From Arachnopeziza araneosa (lineage: Eukaryota; Ascomycota; Leotiomycetes; Helotiales; Arachnopezizaceae), in NCBI GenBank assembly GCA_003988855.1, contig QYAI01000072.1:1-64000 (forward strand): a DNA stretch of 64,000 bases. The letters run 5' to 3'. The first letter of the stretch is position 1, and each line of letters opens with the position of its first letter. Below the pieces are notes generated by a model, which worked only from the letters and a program-made list of their open reading frames with translations, was not told the origin of the DNA and ran no database searches. Shown here piece after piece: positions 45,266-55,719 of the stretch. A program made the position numbers and the translations under genes.

Positions 45266-48049
45266 GTTGTTGGAATGCGCGAGTAGATTTGTTGTTCAAT
45301 CTTGTTGCAATTTGAAGGTCAAGGAAGGAGAAAGTAAGCAGTTAGTAGAAGAGTGTTTGTCGTGATTCAAAAGAAGGGTGGTCATTCAGCTTGGCGGGGT
45401 TCAGCTGGAAGGTCCAGCATCGTCCATTTCGTGCCGTGCCGCCAACCCCCTGAAAATCCTCAGCCTGGACCAAGCCTCACTCCGCTTCACATCTCGCTTT
45501 TCCCGATCGAACTTGAGAAAGAATGTTCCTTTCCTTCCTGTGTAATGTAAAATAATTCATCATTATTGCGTCCGTTTGTCCTTTTGTCAAATAAATTTGA
45601 GGAGTTTGTATCCGTTCGGATTTGAAATAGAGCTAAGCTCTGCATGAGAACGTACAGCGCAGCACAGCCACCAGAGCGGAGCTGAGATCCTGCACACCAC
45701 GTAATGAAGAGCAGATAGCCGCCACGAGATCGATACCAAGATCACACAAAGTCCTGCGACAGTCTTCAAAACCTTCTATTCCAACGACCTCAGTTTATGG
45801 TAGGCAGTCATGTCACATGACTCACATATCTTCCTGGTAACTTCAAGAATTCATAGTAGGCTACACTTCTTATACTTTGCTACTCCAGAACTATATGAGA
45901 ACGCATTTCTGCTGCGGACAAACATGAGCCATGGGTCTAAGTTGATTCTGTTGAAATTGCCCTAAGGCGAGGAAATAGAGGCCGATTGGCGTCACTCGTG
46001 GAGTAACACTTGTTTGGGTTTCTCTGATGATTTGAAACATGCCAATCTCTCAAATAGCTGTTTTGTGAGACGCTATTGAATAAGCTCCTAGGTTTCATCG
46101 AAAGCTCAACGGTCAATTCATTCAATGTGATCCTCTTGAAGATGAGAATTTAAAGATTGCAAAGCTGTTTGGCTGAATCAAAAATTGAAAGTAAAGTGAT
46201 AGGAATGGAATTGCGTATCTATTTTACTTGATAGCTTAGTAATAGCATATAATTAAGTTGTTACTGCAGCTGCTATGGTATTGTTGCAGCTCTTTTTGGT
46301 TCTGAAAAGGGGGTCGCTTGAGCGGATGTTGACTCAGTTGGACCTGACATATCAACCACTCATATCTGGTTAGAAAGGCCGACAGCATCGTATGGTAATC
46401 TCACCACACAGGTCTTCGTAAAGATGACCAAAGTTAAGAAAGGAGTCGGAAATTTAGCTGCACATCATCTACGGTGCAGATTAGAGATGGCCCAAGTGGC
46501 ATGACCGCGAGACAGTTACAGCCATGTACTGTACGGAGTAGGAAGAAACCTGGCTGGGTAGGCCTGGCCGGACCTTACTCGCGCGTTAGCAGAATGCATC
46601 TGGAAGACTGTCAATTGAGAGCCGGTTCACAAATTTGAGGCTTCTTTAAAGTTCGAGAATCGTCACTTGTTGGAAGATAAGGGTCTGCAACACAGTAGCC
46701 TTGATGTCTGGAAGCTCCCCCTTCAGCCGCGATCGTGTTTGAAGCAGCTGAAGTGTTTCCTGTGGAGTTTGTCCAACAGATCAGGGGCTGGATAAGGATT
46801 GACGCAAATAGAACAAAAGCTAGACCTGTTCCTGAATCCGCCTGGGCATCCTGCGCTCACTGGTTGCTTACCTCAGCGCCGCTGTCTCGTTTGGGCAGGC
46901 GGCGCCCGATCGAACGCCCACAATTTTAAACTTGCATCTCGTCCATCCAGCCGCACCTAGAAGAAGCAGAGAGGAAGTCGATGATTCATCCGTCCCAGAC
47001 AGGACAGTCAAGATCATCTTTCGTCTCTTTACTTTTTACAATGGATTATTGCTGCAATGGTGCTTCAACCGGCTTTCCTTGCAAATGGCTGGGACGACCG
47101 CCTCACAAATGGCCATCAACCTCAGATCCTCAAGCTCGATCGGGATAGAGTCAAATCTCGGCCATGCAATCCCACCCAAGGAATCCGCTTCGACACATGC
47201 TATCTTACCCACGCTTCACCATTGGTCGAGATGTCGGTCTTTCTAGATCTCGGACCCCTTCTTGCCTTAGCGCTCCTTAAACTCTCGTGTCTTCCCACTT
47301 GTGGCGCCCTTCATCACCACCAGCTCGACGCCCAGCCCCTCCAGCTTGACCTTATTTGGTAGTTGACAGCTTTTTGATGTACCCCAGGCGGCAACCTATT
47401 CTGCTAACCTGGCGCCACATCGGTGACGCGCTGTTGGCATGTTCCTTCTTCCAGTGGAGAACCATCTTCCTCTTCGTTTCTCACCAAAGTATTCTTTCAT
47501 CAACCGTTCCACCGCGCGTCTATTCTAATTCTGTATCTGCAGATACGCCAGTCTTTCCATCTTAACGCCATCAAACATACGTCTGACGATTCTTCAAGCA
47601 TGCCACACACTATATGACCTGATCCATTGAGTTCTGGTCCGAAGAACCCAGCCTACCACTCATTCTAACGCCCTAAAACACAATCTACCAAACTTGTAAC
47701 GACAAGTAAACACACGCATCTGCGAACACAACCTGCCACACTGTCCGACTGTTTCAAAAATTGGCTGCTCGAGCGGAGACTGTTTGTTTCAAAGGGGACC
47801 CAACATCTTGACGGTCGCTATCCAAACAGTCTGTGCGGTGGTCGAGCAAGTTGGACGACCCGCCATATAACTCAGACCTCTAGCCAACCTTCGGTTTGAA
47901 GGCTTCCAGTCTCTGCGTTCATTTTCTTCACTCGTTTCTACACCCACACATTCGTTAGTGCTCTCTTTCTGGAGCTCGACTGGGTCGAGATCAGTTTCCT
48001 ACTTCGTACATATACCCACGACATCGAATAATATATATTTCTATTTATA
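45266..48049. other. Large intergenic region
   Basis: About 2.8 kb. No frame on either strand has recognisable content. From about 47200 to 48049 the plus strand becomes rich in C/T and in CAC/ACC words, consistent with a long promoter or a long 5' leader for the gene starting at 48050; the frames at 46932-47362 lie here and look non-coding. Confidence 0.4.
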
Positions 48050-50330
48050 ATGGCTGGCACTGCGGTTTGGCTTGGGTAAGTATGGAATAGAAGTTCCTGG
48101 AAACCGAGCTGATTTTTTTTGGGAAGGATTATCCTAGGCGCTCTGATTCTCCTTGCTTTCATCGCCGGCATGATTAAACTATGGTTCAATAAGAAGAAGT
48201 ACGTGGTTTGGTCTTTTCTGTGGACTGCTGCTGATTTGACTTAGGGCTAAGAAAGCTACGGAGAAAGCACATGCAGAAGCTGCGCAGAAGCAAGCAAACC
48301 GAGAAAAGTCGAAGCGCCCGGCTGGAGAGGGAGATCTATTTGGTGTCAGGGCGATTCAAAATGGCTACTTTGGAGGTGTTGCACAATCACGTCCCGCATC
48401 CCCAGCGCCATCGTATAGATTAGCACCTGGTCAATCACTTGTGGATTGGGGCAAGCCTTCATCTGCGGCCAGCAGCTTTGTAGAGCTTCCCAGATTCCCC
48501 GATAGTCGAAGTGCAAGTCCGTCACCTCTACGCCTACAACCTCCGGACCATTTCGGAAAGTCATCTCTCAATCCGTCGAACGGCGTAGGAGGAAGTTACT
48601 TGCCACCCATGCCATCACCACGCGAGAATCGAGCAGTTTCACCATTTCTTGGTGCAGAGAAACCACCAGGATGGGTACCTCCACTCGATGTGCACTTCAG
48701 CAGACCATCAACACCACAATCGGCGGCTCCTAGGCCCTCGTCTTTTCTCCCCAAATTAAATTTCCCAGATCAAACGGGAAATAATTCTCTGATATTTTCC
48801 ACTCCCCTCCATACCTTTGGTCCATCCAAACCTGAAGAGGCACACATCGTTACTACCGAACTTTCGGTACCAGCAAAGCCAACCGAAGCCACTTCTCCAT
48901 CTCCAACCTCCTCCATATTTCCACAATCTCGAAAAGCGCGACAAGCAACAAACGCGTTCTTTTCTTCAACCGCTGACTCGCGACCATCTTCTCGAAAGAG
49001 TAACAAAAGTTTCCATTCTACCAAAAGCACAAATGTTGAGGATTTCCCGTCCGATCTCCCAGTTCCACTTAGCAATCTTGCACCGCAGGTCACAACCATG
49101 ACTATCGACCCATTGAATTTTCCTTTTGATAATCGAGAATGGAATATCAGCAAACCCGTAATCCGTGACTCTATAGTATCTAAACACCGAGTATCGCTTT
49201 TCCAGCCGGCTGCTGATCCCCAAGATGCTAATTCTCGGCATTCTCGCATTCAAAGCATTGCTGCTTCATCTATCTACTCTTCCCGCGACTCTATGGTTGA
49301 TACAGGCGATCACTTTAATCTCAGCATTCCCAGAAACCCTGTACTCTCATCAACTTCACAAGCTCTCTCTTCATTGACCAGCCAAGGTCCAACTGTATCG
49401 GCCAAGCAAGTTGCCAATTCACCACGAAACCAGGTTTCCGCTTCACCCCTTAAGCAAACACTCGCTTCAGAGATAAACCAACCTCCTGTCTCACAAATCC
49501 CACCAAGGATTCCACCTCGTTCTCGAGCCCGCTCCCGCTCAACTTCTACCCATAGCCAAAGGTCTGCAAGCACAGCTGGTAAAATCTCCCGCTCTAACGA
49601 CTCTATTCGCATACAGCGCACCCGAGCCTCGTCCAGAGAATCCATCCGTTCTCAGAACAGCATCAACAAACGCCGCTCCAGAGACCGAGACAACCTCCAT
49701 TTCGATCCCTCTCCCGCCCGGAGAAATCGGACCGGTTCCATTACAGGACGTAATATCGATTTCGATCATCCGCGAGAGAGTCCTTTCTCCAATATGAACA
49801 GCATCGACTACGCTACAAGTACGCATTCCTCTAATCAGAGCATGAGTTCCATATCAACTGTTTCCGCCAGATCGGATCTGAATGAAATGGATTCACAGAG
49901 GAACATGCCACTTCCTCTTTTTGATCCGTCCCACCTGACAGTTAACTCTCACTTCAACAACACCGGGATGTCGACTGGTCCCTTCAATGGAAAAGGTCAG
50001 CAGCCTAAAGGAAGTGGCAGTGATCAGCTCAGGGTTAGTTCCCAATTCAAAGGGAGGGATCGTTCATCCTCGCAAAACAGCCAGGGTAGTATAGGAGAAG
50101 TCTACGATTCTTATTACAGACAGAGCATGGCGCAAAGACAGAGTGTAGTTGATCAGGCGATTGGGAGGGGAAGACAGAGAAGTTCTAGTAACAGCAGTAC
50201 TGGTAGCTCTGGTGGAGCAACGAAACCTTCGCCGTTAAGACTAGGGGTTGCAAACGATACTATTGTGGAGATGCCAAGTCCGGAAGTGGGGACCATACCA
50301 GAAAGATTTCCGAGGATGAGGATGATTTAA
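48050..50330 (+). CDS. Membrane-anchored, Ser/Pro-rich disordered protein
   Basis: Three exons (48050-48075, 48127-48198, 48245-50330) give 727 residues. The first 36 residues are MAGTAVWLG, then a single hydrophobic helix IILGALILLAFIAGMIKLWF, then a basic stop-transfer stretch NKKKAKKATEKAHAEAAQKQ. The long remainder is predicted disordered: rich in Ser, Pro, Arg and Asn, with repeated SRS/RSRSTSTHSQRS segments that suggest phosphorylation. It ends ERFPRMRMI. I do not recognise a family; orientation with the bulk in the cytosol is inferred from the basic residues after the helix. Splice sites are GTAAGT/AAG, GTACGT/TTAG. Confidence 0.78.
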
Positions 50331-50565
50331 GGGCAGTATTTTTGCATAATGAGAAAGACAAGCGAAAGAAAGGAGAGTGAGTGATGTATATGCATATATG
50401 AGTATGATCGCATGTGTAGAGAAAAGCGAGTGATTAATAGATAATGTGTTCTCTGTTACCAGTCCTTACTGTAAACAAACATCATCTAGATACAATAAAC
50501 AACTATCAGTTATGTTTATAATAGACTCCCTGTGCCCAAAATTGGCAGAGTACATGGTCTCCCAC

Positions 50566-50922
50566 TCAACCAAATTCAACCCAGTCCCCTGACCACGTTG
50601 GCCTTCTACACCAGCCTCTACCCCTGACGGAATCAACATCGCATAATGCCCACCACAACGCGATCCCAATGATACACCCAAATATCAGCGATTTCCAACG
50701 CTTACATACTTCTTCCAGCGTATCTAAGATCTTGAGCATAATCTCATCTACCACTCGTAGCATTCCTTGAACGAGACATGTGCCTAGGACCCAGGTGAAG
50801 TGGAGGAGCCGGATTGGGTGAATCACGAGGAGGTCGGCCAGGAAGGAGACGACTGAGAGTAGCGTGATTGAGATTGTGTGGTTTTCGGTTCTCCCCTGAT
50901 GGGGAGACGGGGATGAAGCCAT
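50566..50922 (-). CDS. Small membrane protein, hypothetical
   Basis: A 118-residue frame starting MASSPSPHQGRTENHTISIT. It carries one hydrophobic region from about residue 18 to 55 (ITLLSVVSFLADLLVIHPIR, LLHFTWVLGTCLVQGML), an amphipathic stretch with EIMLKILDTLEEVCKRWKS, and a helix LIFGCIIGIALWWAL. Hydrophobic layout and a compact frame make it plausible as a gene; no family is recognised. It is tail-to-tail with the gene ending at 50330. Confidence 0.5.
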   Translation of the reverse strand: MASSPSPHQGRTENHTISITLLSVVSFLADLLVIHPIRLLHFTWVLGTCLVQGMLRVVDEIMLKILDTLEEVCKRWKSLIFGCIIGIALWWALCDVDSVRGRGWCRRPTWSGDWVEFG

Positions 50923-51526
50923 CGAAGGGACCGCTGGTTTATGGTTTTGAAGTCCTCTTTCTTCTCGGCGGCTCTTATTTATTGAGAAGTACCTGCTGAT
51001 AAACAGATTGACTGGTATGTATCCTCGAAGATGTGTCCATCGTAATCAAAAATGTGTTCTCTCCGTGCGATGCGTACAAAGAACCGCCGAGTTGGGCTCT
51101 TTGTGGTTGCGGGTGCTGCAAACGGGATCTCTCCTTATTGTTCTGTGACGTTTTTGATTTGATGCGTCTAGAATAGGAACGATTAAATAGATCTTGTGCA
51201 TGATGGACTTGTGAAAGAGCTAGGAGAGGTGAGTGCCACTTCCTTGGTTGCCTTTCTTGGTAGTTAAGCGAGCTTTCGAACTCGAGCTTTTCCTAGCTCG
51301 CATCTTTCAATTCTTCTTCCTATACAATTTGATAAAACCAGCTTCACTTCTCATTATTCCTTATAGTCTCGATCCAAATGAAAGAAATTCAATCAAGACA
51401 CTGAATTCGATTACCAGAGAGCAGTCGAGGTGCGGCTTGGTTGATAATGCGCAGGGAATAATGGACATCTATTGTGGTTTTGCTTCCAGACTCTGACATT
51501 ACTTTTCCTAAGCTAGTATTCTCAAA
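50923..51526. other. Intergenic
   Basis: No gene seen. A plus-strand frame at 51233-51496 has hydrophobic residues but no recognisable content. Confidence 0.4.
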
Positions 51527-52876
51527 TTAGATAGTCTTTCTTTTTTCACTGCAGTTTGCCATACTGGTCTCTTCATCACGACTGTACATCAAGAATACCA
51601 GGACAGCAGATGGGCTTGCTGCAATGAACAAACCCGTCATTTTGCAGCCTAGTAACAAACTATCTCCCATTCTGAGCGGTGCCTGCCGTGGCCTGAGATA
51701 AAGATTGGTTGCCCAAAGGTTACTGGCGGTTGAACCGCAATACAGGTCATACTGAAAGAAGTTTAAGACTGCGAGTTCCATGCTTTTCATCGGTACATTT
51801 GTTGAGAGGAGAGGCGGCCGGTAGATGTTTTGGAATGTGATCGTTTCCTGTGCCCATTGCGAAAAAAGCATTGGAAATAATACTCGTGCTGCGGTAATAC
51901 TCAGGCTTGCAATGTGTGTTACTGCGGCAGTCCCAAAGGCGAAGAGGTATGCACGGTTTCGCATCCGGGAGAGGTTGTTTACTGCTCCCATGTTTGGTGC
52001 TTCGGCCTGCCCAACTCGTCTCGTATTTAGGGCTCGAAGAATCCACAGGACTAGAACGATCCAAAGTGGGTGGCCTTGCCATAAGCCGTCGAGCCATTGA
52101 TGAAGCAGATTATTGTTGAAAGGAATACTCATAAGGATAGTTGGAACGCCGTAGCCAATAAGGACGGATAGGGGAAGGTCTCTCAGCATTTCAATATACC
52201 AAACTTCGACGGATTCTGCCATGGTCGCCTTATCTAGAGAAGTACGTGAAGACTTGAAGAGGTGAACCAAGCAGCATAGAGGCATTCCACAACCATAAGT
52301 GATTGTCTGCATGAGAAGGAGCCACCACGTTGGCCTAGATGTTGTTAGTTAACTGTAGCTAACCTTACTCTATGTAGAAAAGAGTAGAATTATTGCTAAC
52401 ACTAGAATGATACCATTCTTGTTGCCTTCCCTCAAGCTTTCCATAATAACAATTGTTATGACCGATACCCACTAGCCAGTGAAATGAAACGTAAATAGTG
52501 AGAATTGCGGCGTAGAGCCATTAGCGACATTGGCGTATAGAACAATACTGAAGGTGATTAGCTGATCCAAGGGACGAATCAATGTGTATTTCGTCAATAT
52601 TGGATTGCTGGAGCCTGGTAGCACATGAGGTCCGTCATTCCACAGCTGCATCAGCGCTTCGAAATAACCATTTCGCCAAAGGGGAGCCCATATTGTACAA
52701 ACGCTGAAAGCCAGATTTATGACTAGAAACAAAGGAGTAAGGCCATTGTATTTTGATAATGGCGATATTAGAGAAGACATTATGTCAAATTGTGGTATGT
52801 TCAGAGTAGCGAGAAGTCGAGGCGCAGATAAGGTTACCAAGCCAAGAAACGCGCTCGCTTTGGGTTTTTGGGACAT
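51527..52876 (-). pseudogene. Multi-pass membrane protein gene with an in-frame stop
   Basis: Start MSQKPKASAFLGLVTLSAPR at 52876 and a frame with many hydrophobic segments. After FSLFTFHFTG a TAG (52472-52474) is followed in the same frame by WVSVITIVIMESLREGNKNG, the expected continuation. An intron (donor GTTAGC near 52400, acceptor CTAG near 52335) then leads to PTWWLLLMQTITYGCGMPLC, LWIVLVLWILRALNT and further helices, ending SEKRKTI. The sequence resembles fungal multi-helix membrane proteins found near secondary-metabolite genes, including PaxA/AtmA-like proteins, but I am not sure of the family. A Gln codon CAG changed to TAG is the simplest reading. Unless the stop is removed by splicing I cannot see, the gene is broken at about residue 135. 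Confidence 0.6.
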
Positions 52877-54054
52877 AAAACAATGTGACGGCTCTACAGC
52901 TCGCAGCCTAAATGCTGGTCGTCGCGTTCTTTCGTACCATTGGTTCAATATAAGGACATATGTTGCATCTTAATACTTATGTAGTTGATGTAGTCGGAAT
53001 GAAAGATCATATGGCTAGTCACGTTATTTAAAGGTGACAGGACTCCGTCCACTGTAGGGATACAAGATACTCCATGGTAAAGCACTCAATTACAGCGACA
53101 AAATTCTGCTGATTATGTCCCTCATCTTCTTGGCCTACTGAGCGAATCCTCACCGAAATTGTTGGCAGGGGAGAAACCCTATTGGTGCAGCATCGGCCAG
53201 TCACAGGGTCCTGTGCGGTCCAGAAATGAAGAATGAGCTTTTGAGCTGGCTTTTATTTTTGAGATTTTTTTTCAAAACTTTCAATTTGAGTGCTCTTCTT
53301 ATTGATTGAACTGACCTCGAATATCTATAATTTTCCAATTTATTGGACTTGTAAGCACAGTCTCCGACACGTTCCCGCCGGTTGTCGTGGGATGGTGAAG
53401 GACGAAATACCCAGTAAGTAACTTTCACCCAATAACCAACTCAAGAGGGACCTTGTTGCATATTATTGAGTCTATTGTGAATATTAAGTAGCCTACAACC
53501 AATAAACTTTATGGATAAGTACAGAATCTAGGTAACTTCATAAAGTATTGATGCACGTGACTTTCCGATGACAATATTTCGATTTAGAAAAGGGTAAATA
53601 TTGTATCGGATGTCCCAATTATGAGCAAGAGCAAGAGTGAGTTTGAGAGCAAATCAGAAAGTGCATTCAAGGTGCGGGTTTTAAAGTTGATACTGTGAAA
53701 TATGACAAAAAACTTGTACCAATAGATCCCTGATTTGAGTGCACCTCATATGCATATCAGCACATCTTGATGGCTGGACGCGTGCAACCTCACAGGCCGA
53801 GCACAAACAACCCCTAACATATCACAAATGGCGCAAAGTTGGACGTCCGCTGTGGCATTCGGAGCCAGAGTTGAATTGGGGGCTATTTCAAGGATCGTGA
53901 TCCGGCCATTGTAACGTGAGTGTGTGTGCATATATGTACCGTCTTCCAGAGCCTTACACCCCACGTTCCACTTCCCTTATCTCTACTCAATTCTGGATCA
54001 GCCCATCGCTCTCCAAGTCATCCCGAGCCTTTTGCTTGGTCGACGAGCTCTAGC
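52877..54054. other. Intergenic
   Basis: No gene seen. The minus-strand frames at 53201-53428 and 53746-53964 have no recognisable content. Confidence 0.4.
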
Positions 54055-55001
54055 ATGGCAGCCCCGGGCACCGCAACTCCACAGCCAGAACCATCGCATC
54101 CTCTTGGACCGGCCACTATAACCTCCAAATACAAACAGTTCTGGTTCGACATCTGGGACAAGTTTTTCAAAAACAAAGGGCCGCTCAGGATACTCGAGGT
54201 CGACCGTATCGGCCCCGCGCCGTTTCCAGACAAAGAGTATTTTGAAGGCTATGCAAGTTACCGCTCGAGGCGCTTCTGTTCAAATCGAAAGGTAGAAGTT
54301 CGCGCCTTCATATCCTTGCAGCATCTCATCATCGAAAGACTGGGGCAGAAGGCCGAGGGCCTGAACGAAGAGATTCTTACAGCCGTCGATCATGACATGA
54401 AAAAGCTGGAGGACGCTCAGTCGGCCATTCACAAGTACCGTAAGCTGGGTTGTCTTTGTTCATGAGTGGTGGGTTGAGACGACTGAGATTGCTAACTAGA
54501 ATACTAGACGAGGCAATCGATGATTTCGAAAAGATGCTGGAGAGGCCGCCGGTCCAGATGGATAGAAAACGTCTACGGCGAGAGGGAGAGTACCTCAAGT
54601 CTCTCACAGAGCGAGGTATCGAGCTCCGTCTCGTTGCTACCGGTTATCCCGCACCGATGTCGAGAATAGTGACTCTGATGGGAAATATTCTGATCGGGCC
54701 CGTTCTGACATCCGTTGGTATTCTAACCCTTCTCTTACCAATGGTGCTGATCCTGTTCCTCCCAAACCTGAGCAAGGGGGCCGCGGTCGGCATCATCGTC
54801 GGCTCACTCGGTCTCTTATCCATCTCGTTGCACTCGTACTCGGTCTACCTACAATTGGCCGATGCTCTTAACATGCCCATCGCGAGCCGCGAGATTATGA
54901 GCGGGAAGGAGATATTGGGGAATCTCGCTGCGTATGCGGCTGTTTTGTTCGTTTTTCTCGGTGCATATTTGTCGCCGGTCCAGTCGTCTAGCAAGTCGTA
55001 G
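54055..55001 (+). CDS. Three-helix membrane protein, hypothetical
   Basis: Two exons (54055-54439, 54508-55001) joined by a 68-nt intron (donor GTAAGC, branch GCTAAC, acceptor CTAG) give 292 residues. The N-terminal half is soluble and charged (KYKQFWFDIWDKFFKNKGPL, then FISLQHLIIERLGQKAEG), with a probable helical bundle around the splice site (KYHEAIDDFEKMLERP). The C-terminal half has hydrophobic segments at about 205-235 (VLTSVGILTLLLPMVLILFL), 240-262 (GAAVGIIVGSLGLLSISLHS) and 268-288 (NLAAYAAVLFVFLGAYL). No family is recognised. The start at 54055 (CATGGCAG) is the first in-frame ATG. Confidence 0.68.
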
Positions 55002-55289
55002 CCTAGCTCAAACTTCGTAACAGCACTACTTATACGAAAATCCATATAAGCACTTTGGATTTGTCTCTAACCCTGAACACATCTTAATCTAGCGGAGCTA
55101 CGAATGATCAAGCTTTAGCAAGACCTAAGCGGCCTAAGCATGAGCTGAATATGTGGAGCACACTAAGGAAGGCTTACATCATACCAGACGCATCCCTAAA
55201 GACTTTATTTAATTTCCTTCGAAGCTAAGATATAGTTTCTAAGCTCTATAGCACTGATTTAATTTCTTAATTAGAGTTTCTACATGAAT

Positions 55290-55625
55290 GTAAATGGTTC
55301 TTGTTTCCTCATTCCTTCTGGGGTTCCTCTTTGCGGGTTTAGCTGCAACTTCACTAGTATCTGGGGGGGCTGTGAACCGTCTGAGTCCGCTTCTATGCTC
55401 GAAATCTGACTTGGTTTTCGCAAGGAATAAGGCACTCAACTTCAAAGCCCATCTATCTCAATTCTTTTTCAGTCTGTTACCGATTAACTAATAGTCTTAT
55501 ATGCTCATCGATAGGCGAGAGTTTATAAGTAGAAAGAAGAACCTAGGGAGTCTGGCCTATGTCACCGTTATATTCATTTTGCTTGATACATATATGCCTT
55601 TAGTCCAGGAATCTAGCTACTTGCC
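55290..55625 (+). pseudogene. Decayed tandem copy of the preceding membrane-protein gene
   Basis: From about 55465 to 55620 the sequence aligns, without gaps, with the last 150 bases of the intact gene about 628 bases upstream. Translating the copy gives YMLIDRREFISRKKNLGSLA where the intact gene has NMPIASREIMSGKEILGNLA, and VTVIFILLDTYMPLVQ where it has AAVLFVFLGAYLSPVQ. Upstream the likeness fades and stops appear in every frame. Many differences are C to T or G to A, consistent with an old RIP-affected duplicate. Confidence 0.6.
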
Positions 55626-55719
55626 TCCAAACGACACCTCAAAGAGTTCTAAGACCTAATATGAATATGAAACTGTTCAGAGGAATAACACGCCTAGTTA
55701 ACTCGAGGAAATGTACCAT

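Noticed and set aside
46932..47362. Two overlapping plus-strand frames of about 100 codons
   Set aside because: They lie in C/T-rich presumed promoter or leader DNA and look low-complexity.
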